From assembly GCA_016182785.1 (NCBI GenBank), contig JACPFU010000003.1, positions 270,447 to 334,446 of the forward strand: 64,000 bases of DNA. Reading direction: 5' to 3'. This DNA comes from Lysobacterales bacterium. GTDB taxonomy: Bacteria; Pseudomonadota; Gammaproteobacteria; Xanthomonadales; Ahniellaceae. Positions 53,339 through 61,884 of this stretch are shown piece by piece; the first letter of the stretch is position 1, and every line of letters begins with the position of its first letter. The notes below the pieces were generated by a model. That model was not told the DNA's origin, did not search any database, and worked only from the letters and a program-made list of their open reading frames with translations. The translations under genes and the position numbers were made by a program.

Positions 53339-54943
53339 ATGAATCAGACGTTCGACGTCGTCGTGGTGGGTGGAGGCTCGGCCGGTGCCGCGGTGTCGGC
53401 GCGGCTCAGCGAGGACCCGGGAACCAGCGTGTGCCTGATCGAGGCCGGCGGCAGCGGAGACAGCTGGCTCAACCGCATCCCGATCGCCGTCGCCGCCGTT
53501 CTGCCTTCGCGCCATGGCAACTGGCACTACGAGACGGAGCCGCAGCCGGGGCTGTCGGGACGGCGCGGCTACCAGCCTCGGGGCAAGGGGCTCGGCGGCT
53601 CCAGCGCGATCAACGTCATGGTGTACGTGCGCGGCCATCCTTCCGACTACGACCACTGGGCCGAGCAGGGCAATCCGGGCTGGGCCTACACCGATGTCTT
53701 GCCCTACTTCCTGCGCAGCGAAGACAACGAGGAATTCGCCGAACCCTGGCACGGCCGGGGAGGCCCGCTTACAGTGTCGAAGGGGCGTCACGAGCACCGG
53801 CTCAACGGCCTGTGGTTGCAGGCCTGCGCGGCGAACGGCGTGCCGACGAACGATGACTGCAACGGCGCCGAGCAGTCGGGCGCGTGTCTGTGGCAGGTGA
53901 CGCAGCGCAATGGCGAGCGCTGCAGCAGCGCTCGCGCCTACCTCGGACCGGCGCGCGCGCGCGGCAACCTGCAGGTGCTGACGCGATCGCAGGCGACGCG
54001 AATTGTCTGGGATGGCAAGCGCGCCGCCGGGGTCGAGTTCCTGCGCGGCGGCGAATTGCGGCGGGTCGCGGCGCGTCGTGAAGTGGTGGTCGCGGCCGGT
54101 GTATTCGGATCGCCGCAATTGCTGCAGCTGTCTGGTGTCGGTCCCGGGGACTGGCTGCGCGATGCCGGTGTCGAAGTGCTGCACGACCTGGCCGGCGTCG
54201 GGCGCAACCTGCAGGATCACATCGACTACGTGGAGTCCTGGCGATCCCCGGGCTTCCACGAGGGTCCGGGCTTCTCCGTGCGCGGCGCGTGGCGCATGTT
54301 GCGCGGGGGCTGGCAATGGTGGACCGCGCGCCGCGGGTTGTGGACCACGACCTTCACCGAGGCGGGGGCATTTGCGCGCGTAGGGGCAGGGGACGGAGCG
54401 CCGGACGTGCAGTTGCACTTCGTGCTCGGAATCGTCGACGACCACAACCGACGGCTGCACTGGGGCCATGGCATCTCCAGCCACGTCTGCGTGCTTCGCC
54501 CCAAGGCACGTGGCACGGTGCGCTTGCGCGATGCGAATGCGCTGAGCCAGCCACGCATCGACCCCAACTTCCTCGACAACGAACAGGACCTCGACCTGCT
54601 GCTGCGCGGGGCGCGCCTGCAGCACCGGATCCTGACCTCGCCGGCGTTCGACAGCGTGCGCGGCCGCATGCTCTATCCGCTGGATCTGCAGGATGAACAC
54701 GCATTGCGCACGGAAATCCGGGGGCGCGCCGATACCTGCTACCACCCGGTCGGCACCTGCCGCATGGGGCCTGCATCGGACCCCGCGGCGGTGGTGGACG
54801 CCGAGCTGCGCGTACATGGGCTCCAGGGGTTGCGGGTAGCGGATGCCTCGGTCATGCCCACCCTGATCGGCGGCAACACCAACGCCGCCGCGATCATGAT
54901 CGGCGAACGCGCGGCAGACCTGCTGCAGCATCGCCGCTGCTGA
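53339..54943 (+). CDS. GMC-family FAD oxidoreductase (choline/alcohol dehydrogenase-like)
   Basis: A 534-residue flavoenzyme of the glucose-methanol-choline family. The FAD fold opens FDVVVVGGGSAGAAVSARLS and LIEAGG. GKGLGGSSAINVMVYVRGHP is the GMC signature 1, VVAAGVFGSPQLLQLSGVGP signature 2, and CYHPVGTCRMG plus GGNTNAAAIMIGERAADL hold the catalytic His and an Asn in place of the second His. It resembles BetA and alkyl alcohol dehydrogenases; an alcohol substrate is likely but undefined. No signal peptide is seen. It stands alone. Confidence 0.9.
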   Translation: MNQTFDVVVVGGGSAGAAVSARLSEDPGTSVCLIEAGGSGDSWLNRIPIAVAAVLPSRHGNWHYETEPQPGLSGRRGYQPRGKGLGGSSAINVMVYVRGHPSDYDHWAEQGNPGWAYTDVLPYFLRSEDNEEFAEPWHGRGGPLTVSKGRHEHRLNGLWLQACAANGVPTNDDCNGAEQSGACLWQVTQRNGERCSSARAYLGPARARGNLQVLTRSQATRIVWDGKRAAGVEFLRGGELRRVAARREVVVAAGVFGSPQLLQLSGVGPGDWLRDAGVEVLHDLAGVGRNLQDHIDYVESWRSPGFHEGPGFSVRGAWRMLRGGWQWWTARRGLWTTTFTEAGAFARVGAGDGAPDVQLHFVLGIVDDHNRRLHWGHGISSHVCVLRPKARGTVRLRDANALSQPRIDPNFLDNEQDLDLLLRGARLQHRILTSPAFDSVRGRMLYPLDLQDEHALRTEIRGRADTCYHPVGTCRMGPASDPAAVVDAELRVHGLQGLRVADASVMPTLIGGNTNAAAIMIGERAADLLQHRRC

Positions 54944-55013
54944 CCGACTTGGCTTCGCGCTGCGAACCTTCGACCGCGCCTCGGGGAAGTGCCGGCAACC
55001 GTCTTGGCCGCAA

Positions 55014-56798
55014 TCAACTCGTCCGGAATACCGGCCCGCGCGGCAGAAATGGCAGTCGCCCCACACGTGTCAGCAAGAACGCGTGCTCGCGCGCAATCGT
55101 GAGCCGGGGTTCGCAATAGCCATCGGTGATGATCAGCAGGGGCGCTGCCTTCGGGAAGTCCGCGGCCGACTGCAATAGATCGATGCCCGGCTGCAGCACG
55201 GTGCCGCCGCGACCGCGGATCTTCACTACACCGGCGATCGCTTCCACCGGAAGATATCCTTCGTCATGCGCGGCTGCGTCACAACAGACGAGGCGCACCA
55301 TCGGTACCTCGCGGCTGAGGGCGTAGGCGGCAATCGCGCCGAGCCCGCGTGCGAGATCGGATCGTTCCATGGAGCCCGAGCTGTCGAGCACGACGCCGAA
55401 GGTGCGGCCGGCGAGAAGCGCTTCATCAAGCGCGTAGCGTGGCCGCGGAATGTCGGGTGTGGCGCTCTGGCGGCGCGAGAGGCGGGCGTAGCTGCGGCTG
55501 CGCTCCAGTGGAGTGAACCAGGCGTCGAACCACTGTGCCAGCGCCACATCCCACGGTATCGGCGGCTGTGCCAACGCCCGGATTTCTTCGATCAATCCAG
55601 CCGGGAGCACTCCGCGTTGCCCACTGACGTGGAGTTCAAGCCCGGTGAGCAGGGCACGACGGCAGAAGTCGTCGAGATCCGTGGCCGGGTTGCTCGTGGT
55701 GCAACCGGGCGCATCGAGCATGTCCGCTGCGCACTCGCCACGCAGCGTGACCAGCTTGCGGCGAGTGCGCAGATCACGGCTGATCACGTCGTAGATGGCT
55801 TCGGCAGATTGGCCCTTGAGTGCCGGGTCATGCAGCAGCCCCCGAGCGGGCGGCATTCCCACGGCCATTTCCACCAGCCATCCGTTGATCACGAAGTCGC
55901 AGGCGGCGTTCCACAGAAAGAAGTCGCGGCCGCCGCAGCGCGCAGTGTGGCGAAGTCCGGCGTGCAGCAGTTCGTGGGCAATGACGAATCGGGTTTCGAG
56001 TTCGTTCAATCCGGCGCCGGGATTGAGATAGATGCGGCGCTCATGGTCGCTGATCGCCGCGATGCCGATGTTCAGGCGTTGGCAGTGTGCGGTGTCCTCG
56101 ATCAGCTCGAATCCCGCGGCGAGCGCGCCGAGCAGGGGATAGTGATCGATGAACCAGGCGCGAGCGCGCTGGGCTGCGGTCTTCCTCGCCGACAGTTCGG
56201 TGCTCGCCACGCCGGAGGCACGCAGGAGCGCTTGATCGACCGCGGCGAACATGCCTTCGCCAAACAGCTTCGACCATTCCGGGCGCCGGCCCCAGCGGTG
56301 CGACGCCTCGTCGCTGGTGAGCATGTCGTCGCGGTGCTCGCCGGCGATCGAGAGTTCCAGAGCCCAGGCAGGTACACCCCGCTCGCAGAACGACTGGAAC
56401 CAGCGGTCCTCGTCCCATGCGTGCAATTCGTCCTGCGGCGGCTGGCTGATCGGTGTTCCCAATTTCAGGTCGAGCAAGAACCGGGTCACGACGCAGTCGC
56501 ATGCGGCATTCCAGAGTCGCGATCGCGGCGAGGTGCGGAAGTGATCGAAGGCGAGATGCAGGGCCGCATGCGCGAACACATGCAACCACTGCGCCGCATC
56601 GGCGCGTCGTCGTGGGTGTGCGTAGATCAGGCCGTCGGGTGAAACCAGCGCCCAGCCGTCGTCGGGTACCGGATTCCCTTCCTTGGGGCGACGCAGGCTA
56701 AGCCGCCCGCCGAGCATGCCGAGCAGCGGATGCTGCTGCAGCGCCTTGAATCCAGCCTCGACCGATTCCCGCGCCGGGTCTTTGTGCTTCTGGTTCAC
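55014..56798 (-). CDS. DUF2201-type metallopeptidase-VWA protein with internal duplication
   Basis: A 594-residue cytosolic protein. A putative zinc peptidase module occurs twice about 200 residues apart. Copy 1 has PLLG (24-27), HAALH (77-81) and LWNAACD (95-101). Copy 2 has PLLG (221-224), HELLH (275-279) and LWNAACD (295-301). Only copy 2 keeps the catalytic Glu of HExxH; copy 1 has Ala. The C-terminal third is a VWA-like domain with the metal-site motif VVLDSSGSMERSD and LLIITDGYCEP. The gene follows a MoxR-type ATPase after 6 bp. ATPase-VWA pairs act together as remodelling machines; the target here is unknown. Confidence 0.87.
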   Translation of the reverse strand: MNQKHKDPARESVEAGFKALQQHPLLGMLGGRLSLRRPKEGNPVPDDGWALVSPDGLIYAHPRRRADAAQWLHVFAHAALHLAFDHFRTSPRSRLWNAACDCVVTRFLLDLKLGTPISQPPQDELHAWDEDRWFQSFCERGVPAWALELSIAGEHRDDMLTSDEASHRWGRRPEWSKLFGEGMFAAVDQALLRASGVASTELSARKTAAQRARAWFIDHYPLLGALAAGFELIEDTAHCQRLNIGIAAISDHERRIYLNPGAGLNELETRFVIAHELLHAGLRHTARCGGRDFFLWNAACDFVINGWLVEMAVGMPPARGLLHDPALKGQSAEAIYDVISRDLRTRRKLVTLRGECAADMLDAPGCTTSNPATDLDDFCRRALLTGLELHVSGQRGVLPAGLIEEIRALAQPPIPWDVALAQWFDAWFTPLERSRSYARLSRRQSATPDIPRPRYALDEALLAGRTFGVVLDSSGSMERSDLARGLGAIAAYALSREVPMVRLVCCDAAAHDEGYLPVEAIAGVVKIRGRGGTVLQPGIDLLQSAADFPKAAPLLIITDGYCEPRLTIAREHAFLLTRVGRLPFLPRGPVFRTS

Positions 56799-56804
56799 GC
56801 GAAC

Positions 56805-57860
56805 CTAGACCTTGCGCTCGATCAGTCGCGGCAGATCGCGCACCACCTCGACCATGAACCAATCGGGCAGCGCGATGCCTTCTTCGCGGGCGACAACCAC
56901 TTGGGCCATTTCCAGACTGATGCTCGCCAGCGACTTCAATCGCGCCTTGGCGTTGTGGGCCAAATCGCGGGCTTCGGTGTTGATGTCCTCCTTGAGTTTC
57001 GGCAACTCGCTCAGCAACCGACCGCGCAGCGCCTGTGCCAGGAAGTAGAGCAAGTCGCGATCCTCCGGCGCATGTGGCCACTGCACGCTGCCGGACAGGA
57101 TCACCTCAAGGCGATACTGGGAATTGCGCTGCTTGTGGAAGCTCTTGAAGGACTGTGCGTGCGCCGGGGACAGCGTGGCATAGGCGAGCGTCTCGACGAC
57201 GGCGCTAGTCACCGCTTCGCCGTAGCTGGACAACGCGTCGCTGAGCATGTGCCAGGAGCGCGGCGTGGAGAACGGCTCCTCGTGCTTGGGCGGTTGGTTC
57301 CAGAGGTGGTCCGGGCGGGCGTGCAGGTAGTCGAGCACCAGTGCGTGCAGACCGGCGCCGTGCGCCCATTCTTCCCAGTCGGCGTAGGCCGCGCGCAGGT
57401 GAACGTGCACCATCCGGTTGAGCAGGGCCGAGGACATCGGCCGGACGATCGCGGCGTCCTGGGCGCGATTGCCGGCGCCGATGACGACCGAGCCGGCGGG
57501 GAGGCTGTACTCGCCAATGCGCCTTTCGTGGATCAGGCTGTAGAACGCCTTCTGTACTTCCTGCGAGCAGGCATTGAGCTCGTCGAGGAACAGGCAGTAC
57601 GGTGTCGCGCGAGCAATCTGCGCAGGCGGACAGAAGCGGCTCACGCCATCGATGATCTGCGGCACACCGATCAGGTCTTCCGGCGCGAGCTGGCTGCCCA
57701 GCAAGGACACGCAGGGAAGGCCGACCGAGTCGGCGAAGTTCTGAACCAGCGCGCTCTTGCCGATGCCGGGTGCACCCCACACGAACACGGGCCGAACCGG
57801 TGCGACGTTGAGCAGGAAGTCGAGCAACTGCTTCTGAGTGAGGGTAACAATCGGGTTCAT
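56805..57860 (-). CDS. MoxR-type AAA+ ATPase
   Basis: A 351-residue ATPase. Walker A is GAPGIGKS (29-36), Walker B CLFLDELN (about 89-96), and sensor 1 lies in VVIGAGNRAQDAA. SSALLNRMVHVHL carries the arginine-finger region, and STPRSWHMLSDAL sensor 2. It has no membrane or signal segment. It is cotranscribed with the downstream DUF2201-VWA gene. Such pairs are chaperone-like and often assemble or activate a client; no third component is obvious next to them. Confidence 0.9.
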   Translation of the reverse strand: MNPIVTLTQKQLLDFLLNVAPVRPVFVWGAPGIGKSALVQNFADSVGLPCVSLLGSQLAPEDLIGVPQIIDGVSRFCPPAQIARATPYCLFLDELNACSQEVQKAFYSLIHERRIGEYSLPAGSVVIGAGNRAQDAAIVRPMSSALLNRMVHVHLRAAYADWEEWAHGAGLHALVLDYLHARPDHLWNQPPKHEEPFSTPRSWHMLSDALSSYGEAVTSAVVETLAYATLSPAHAQSFKSFHKQRNSQYRLEVILSGSVQWPHAPEDRDLLYFLAQALRGRLLSELPKLKEDINTEARDLAHNAKARLKSLASISLEMAQVVVAREEGIALPDWFMVEVVRDLPRLIERKV

Positions 57861-57948
57861 GGCGAATGACAGGCCTTGAAGTGCTGCGAAGCGAAGAATC
57901 GGGACAGTCGCCCGGCGTCAGTTCATTGCTACTGCCTCATGCGAGACG

Positions 57949-58350
57949 CTACGCCCAATTCTCCAGAAGCAGCGGCGCGTTGATCCGCTCGAAGTGGCGA
58001 CCGTTGTTGGTCACCAGCACCGCGCTGGCGGAGAGCGCGTGAGCGGCGATCATCATGTCCATCTCGCCGATCGGCCGTCCGTCGCTGACCAGTTGGTGAC
58101 GGATTTCTGCATACCAGTCGGCCGCGTCGGTGTCCCAGGGCAGGATGCGAACGATCTTGAGGAACTGTCGAACCGCCAGATGCAAACGGTGGTCGGGGGG
58201 CAGCCGCTTCAGTCCGTACTGCAATTCCGCGCGCGTCATGACGGAAATGCAGATCGTCGACGGCAGGACCCCGGCCAATCTGGCTTCGATCGCCGGCGAC
58301 TTGGCCTTGATCAGGTAACTCGCCGTATCCGTGTCCAGCATGCGCAACAT
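57949..58350 (-). CDS. vapC: VapC-type PIN ribonuclease toxin
   Basis: A 133-residue toxin. Acidic residues occur in LRMLDTDTASYLIK, SVMTRAELQYGLKR and GEMDMMIAAHALS, and it ends VLVTNNGRHFERI with LLLENWA. This is the VapC/FitB group that cleaves tRNA or rRNA. ATG at 58350 starts 2 bp after the vapB stop; an in-frame ATG at 58341 would also give a functional PIN. Second gene of a vapBC operon. Confidence 0.93.
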   Translation of the reverse strand: MLRMLDTDTASYLIKAKSPAIEARLAGVLPSTICISVMTRAELQYGLKRLPPDHRLHLAVRQFLKIVRILPWDTDAADWYAEIRHQLVSDGRPIGEMDMMIAAHALSASAVLVTNNGRHFERINAPLLLENWA

Positions 58351-58352
58351 CG

Positions 58353-58646
58353 TCAACGTTCCGTTGGCGGCAGGGTCCCAAGCTCGTCGTCGAAGCGACC
58401 TGGCGCCGGCGGGTTCACGTTCATTGGGCGCTCCGCCATGAAGCTGTCGGGGACGTCGATGGCGCGCAGCAACTCGAAGAACTGGCCCCACGCCCGCGCC
58501 CCGGGCCGAGTGGAGAGCACGACATCTCCGGTGGTGTCGTCACGACTGACAAAAACCTCGTCGCCCTCAAAGCGAAATCCTGCCGGCAACCGAACCGCCT
58601 GGCTGGCGCCGTTCTTGAACAGTTTGGCGGTGCGAGTCTCGATCAT
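58353..58646 (-). CDS. vapB: VapB-type antitoxin (SpoVT/AbrB fold)
   Basis: A 97-residue antitoxin. The N-terminal swapped-hairpin DNA-binding domain reads TAKLFKNGASQAVRLPAGFR and FEGDEVFV. The C-terminal half (AWGQFFELLRAIDVPDSFMA) is the toxin-binding tail, longer than in many VapB. ATG at 58646 has AAGGAG 8 bases upstream. An AT-rich region with inverted repeats just upstream is the probable autoregulated promoter. Confidence 0.93.
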   Translation of the reverse strand: MIETRTAKLFKNGASQAVRLPAGFRFEGDEVFVSRDDTTGDVVLSTRPGARAWGQFFELLRAIDVPDSFMAERPMNVNPPAPGRFDDELGTLPPTER

Positions 58647-58669
58647 GGTGGTGGCTCCTTCGGTAGCGA

Positions 58670-58756
58670 GTATATGTGCGGATCTAGACATTTCAGCGCC
58701 GGCCCACGCCCCGGATGGAATTCGCTCCAAACAACGCGAATGTATATTATGTCTAC
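58670..58756 (-). promoter_or_regulatory. Likely vapBC promoter/operator region
   Basis: An AT-rich island in GC-rich surroundings. It contains two GTATAT copies (58670-58675, 58742-58747) and an inverted pair TAGACAT (58685-58691) and ATGTCTA (58749-58755). VapB-family dimers bind paired inverted half-sites over their own promoter. On the minus strand, GACATAATATAC offers candidate -10 sequence. Confidence 0.5.
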
Positions 58757-58792
58757 TACAGAGTTGCCTTGCGCGTTCTCGACCTGGGTTCC

Positions 58793-61495
58793 TCACTCAG
58801 CATGCACGGGCATGCCCTCCACCCGCACCGCCGTGACCTTGTATTCCGGCGCTGAGGTGATGGTGTCTCGGGTGGGTCCGGTGAGGCGATTCACGGCACG
58901 GGCCGGGTCGTGGAAGGTGGTGAAGAGCTGACCGGGCTCGATGCAGTGGCTGATGCGCAGCGGCAATACCACGGTGCCGTGGCGGCTGGTGACGCGCAGG
59001 TCCTGGCCGTCGCGCAGGTCGAGCGCGGCGGCGTCTTGCGGATGCATGTCCAGGGTGTCGGTCGGGCGCAGTCGGTTCTGGGCGGTGCGGCCGGTCATGG
59101 TGCCGACGTTGAATTGGTGCAGGTCACGGCCGGTGCTGAGCAGGAACGGATGGTCCGCGTCGACCGTCTCCGCGGTCGGCCGGTAGTCGATCCGCCGCAA
59201 GGTGGCGCGCGGCCCGTGCGCGAAGCGCTCGACGTGCAGGATGCTGGTGCCAGGATGGGACTCGTCCCGGCACGGCCACTGGATTCCGCCGTGCTCGATG
59301 CGTGCGTAGCTGATGCCAGCACCGGCCGGCCAGAGCTCGCGCACTTCGTCCCAGACCTGCTCGGGATCGGCGCTCGGGAACTGCGTGCCGTGGCCGAACG
59401 CAGCCGCGAGCCGCACCAGGATGGTGGCGTCGTCGCGCGCCTGTCCGCGGGGCATGACGGCGCGGCGGATGCGCTGGATGCGTCGCTCCGAATTCATGAA
59501 GGTGCCGTCCTTCTCGAAGCTGGTGACTGCCGGCAGGAAGATGTGACCGAATTCGCGCGCGGTGTCGTTGAGGAACAGGTCCTGCACGATCACCAGTTCG
59601 ATCTGCGCCAACGCGGCCGCGGTTTCCTGCATGTTGGCGAGGCTTGCGAGCACGTCGAAACCGATCACATACAAGGCTTTCAGATGTCCGGCGCGTGCGG
59701 CATCCATCATGCCGAGCACGTTCAGGCCGGGCTGTGCCGGAACGGGTGCGCCCCAGCGCGCCTCGAAACGCGGCCGGGCATCGTTCAGGCCGGCGCCGCC
59801 GGTCAGTGAATCCGGCTCGCAGCCCATCACCGCCACGCCCTGCACGTTGTTCTGTCCGCGCAGCGGGTTCACCCCTGCCCCGGCGCGGCCGAGATTCCCG
59901 GTGAGCAATGCCAGGTTGATCAGCGCCATCACGCCTTCGGTGCCCTGCACGTGCTCGGTCAGCCCGAGCCCATGCACGCACATTGCCGGTGCCTGTTGCG
60001 CGTAGATGCGCGCGGCGTTGCGGATGTCGGCGGCAGCGACGCCGCAAATCGACGCGGCGCGCTCCGGCGTCCATTCGCGGATGAAGGCCACGAACTCGTC
60101 CAGTTCATCGACGCGCGCGGCGAGGAAGGCATGGTCGACGCGGTCTTCGAGCACCAGCACGTGTGCCAGCGCATTCAGCAGCGGCACATTGGTGCCGGCG
60201 CGCAGCGCCAGATGCACGTCGGCGATTTCCGCGAGCGGCGTGCGGCGCGGATCGACGACGACCAAGCGCGCACCGGCGCGTACCTGCTGGCGGATGCGCG
60301 CGCCGACCACCGGGTGGTTCGCGAGCGGATTGGCGCCGACCACGAGGAAGCAACGCGTCTGCTCGATGTCGTCGAAGCTGTTGGTCGCGGCGCCGGTGCC
60401 GAGCACGCGCTTCAGTGCCGCGGCGCTCGGCATGTGGCAGACGCGGGCGCAGCAGTCGACATTGTTGGTGCCAAGCACGAGGCGCGCGAACTTCTGCGTC
60501 AGGAACGCTTCCTCGTTGGTGCCGCGTGCCGAACCGAGCACGCCGACGGCTTGCGGCCCGTGTGCGGCGAGAATGGCGCGCAGCTTCGCCACGGTTGCGG
60601 TTTCGGCTTCGTCCCAGCCGACGCGCTGCCACTGGCCATCACGGCGCAGCATCGGCGTGGTGATGCGGTCCTCGGCGTCGACGTAGCCGTGCGCATAGCG
60701 GCCCTTGACGCAGGCATGGCCGCGGTTCGACGGGCCATCGAGCGCCGGGCGCACCGCGACGATGCGATCGTCGGTGACGCCGACCTGCAATTCGCAACCG
60801 ACCGCGCAGTAGGCACAGGTGGTGCGCGTCCAGCTCCGGGCGATGGGTTCGCGCCAGGCGCCGGCATCGGTCAGCGCCGCGGTCGGGCAGGTGTCGACAC
60901 AGGCGCCGCAGCCGACGCATCCGCTCGCGCCCAGCGGCACTTCGCCCTGCGGCGCGATGCGCAAGTCCGGACCGCGCCCGAACACATGCCAGATCGACTC
61001 GCCCTGCACTTCCTCGCAGATGCGCACGCAGCGGCTGCAGGCGATGCAGCGGCTCATGTCGACGCGGATGTACGGATGCGAGGTATCGATCGACATCGGC
61101 GGCGATGCCGGCGCGCTCCCGGCGATGCCATGCTCGCGCAGCAGGCGGTGCAACGCCTTGTCCGGGAAGCGCTCCTGCTCGTCGGGTTCGACGCGTGCCG
61201 CGAGCTGTCCGAGCAGTCCGTGGCGGAAGGCATCGAGTGCGCCGTTGGCGCTGCGGATGCTGCTGCCATCGCGCAGCGGCTCGCGGCAGGAAGGACGCGT
61301 GCGGAAGGCCGCGCCCGGCGCATCGGCGATGTCCACCGAGCAGGCCCAGCACTGTCCCGCCGGTTCCAGGCGTTGGTCGTCGCACAGCGTCGGCAGCTCG
61401 ATGCCGATGCTGCGCAGCGCCTCCAGCACGCTCAGGCCGGAGGGGAATTCACGCGTTACACCATCGACCTCGGCCCGGATCTTCATGCCGCGCAT
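58793..61495 (-). CDS. Formate dehydrogenase alpha subunit with ferredoxin N-terminus
   Basis: A 900-residue molybdenum/tungsten-bis-MGD oxidoreductase. An N-terminal [2Fe-2S] domain (Cys in LCDDQRLEPAGQCWAC and RPSC) is followed by a two-[4Fe-4S] domain (CIACSRCVRICEE, GCVGCGACVDTCPT). The catalytic part has its own [4Fe-4S] site (TCAYCAVGCELQV) and a Cys metal ligand in ARVCHMPSAAALKRV, where some enzymes have selenocysteine. GVNPLRGQNNVQGV and HPFLLSTGRDLHQFNVGTMT are typical of soluble NAD-linked FdhA/FdsA. No beta, gamma or accessory fdh genes are adjacent. Start at 61495 or 61486. Confidence 0.91.
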   Translation of the reverse strand: MRGMKIRAEVDGVTREFPSGLSVLEALRSIGIELPTLCDDQRLEPAGQCWACSVDIADAPGAAFRTRPSCREPLRDGSSIRSANGALDAFRHGLLGQLAARVEPDEQERFPDKALHRLLREHGIAGSAPASPPMSIDTSHPYIRVDMSRCIACSRCVRICEEVQGESIWHVFGRGPDLRIAPQGEVPLGASGCVGCGACVDTCPTAALTDAGAWREPIARSWTRTTCAYCAVGCELQVGVTDDRIVAVRPALDGPSNRGHACVKGRYAHGYVDAEDRITTPMLRRDGQWQRVGWDEAETATVAKLRAILAAHGPQAVGVLGSARGTNEEAFLTQKFARLVLGTNNVDCCARVCHMPSAAALKRVLGTGAATNSFDDIEQTRCFLVVGANPLANHPVVGARIRQQVRAGARLVVVDPRRTPLAEIADVHLALRAGTNVPLLNALAHVLVLEDRVDHAFLAARVDELDEFVAFIREWTPERAASICGVAAADIRNAARIYAQQAPAMCVHGLGLTEHVQGTEGVMALINLALLTGNLGRAGAGVNPLRGQNNVQGVAVMGCEPDSLTGGAGLNDARPRFEARWGAPVPAQPGLNVLGMMDAARAGHLKALYVIGFDVLASLANMQETAAALAQIELVIVQDLFLNDTAREFGHIFLPAVTSFEKDGTFMNSERRIQRIRRAVMPRGQARDDATILVRLAAAFGHGTQFPSADPEQVWDEVRELWPAGAGISYARIEHGGIQWPCRDESHPGTSILHVERFAHGPRATLRRIDYRPTAETVDADHPFLLSTGRDLHQFNVGTMTGRTAQNRLRPTDTLDMHPQDAAALDLRDGQDLRVTSRHGTVVLPLRISHCIEPGQLFTTFHDPARAVNRLTGPTRDTITSAPEYKVTAVRVEGMPVHAE

Positions 61496-61551
61496 CGTCG
61501 GGCTTTCAGGTCATCGCGCGCAACTGCCGGCGCGGCGCCGGTAGTCCAGCC

Positions 61552-61788
61552 TCAGGCGCAACAGCCGCAGCAGCGCTCGGCCTTGACCGCGGCGCCGATC
61601 AGTTCGGCCTGGTATCCGGCATCCTGGATCGCCTGCCGCGCTTGGGTTTCCGTGATCAGTCCGCTGACACGCACCGTGCCGGACTCGATCTCGACTTCCA
61701 CCACCGCGGTCGGATCGAACTTCGCCACCGCCTTCTCGATCGCCGCCACGCAGTGACCGCATTCCAGACCCTGCACCTTGAAATCCAT
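61552..61788 (-). CDS. Heavy-metal-associated domain protein with CCGCC tail
   Basis: A 78-residue ferredoxin-like metallochaperone. The metal-binding CxxC is in MDFKVQGLECGHCVAAIEKA, with a CopZ/MerP-like beta-alpha-beta pattern through SGLITETQARQAIQDAGYQA. The C-terminus ERCCGCCA adds four extra Cys in the last six residues, which is unusual for CopZ. It probably handles copper or another soft metal. ATG at 61788 gives the family length. It lies 57 bp upstream of the formate dehydrogenase start in the transcribed direction, that is, after it on the map. Confidence 0.85.
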   Translation of the reverse strand: MDFKVQGLECGHCVAAIEKAVAKFDPTAVVEVEIESGTVRVSGLITETQARQAIQDAGYQAELIGAAVKAERCCGCCA

Positions 61789-61884
61789 GGAGCTGCTCCG
61801 CTTGATGGAAAGGCCGCGAGCTTGCCGCTGCCCGCCATTCAAGGCACTGACTTCCGTCAAGCGCGGGGCTCGCTTCGGCCCCGA

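Noticed and set aside
57949..58491. Longer 180-codon form of VapC
   Set aside because: The extra N-terminus overlaps vapB in another frame and lacks PIN features. The ATG at 58350 directly follows the vapB stop.
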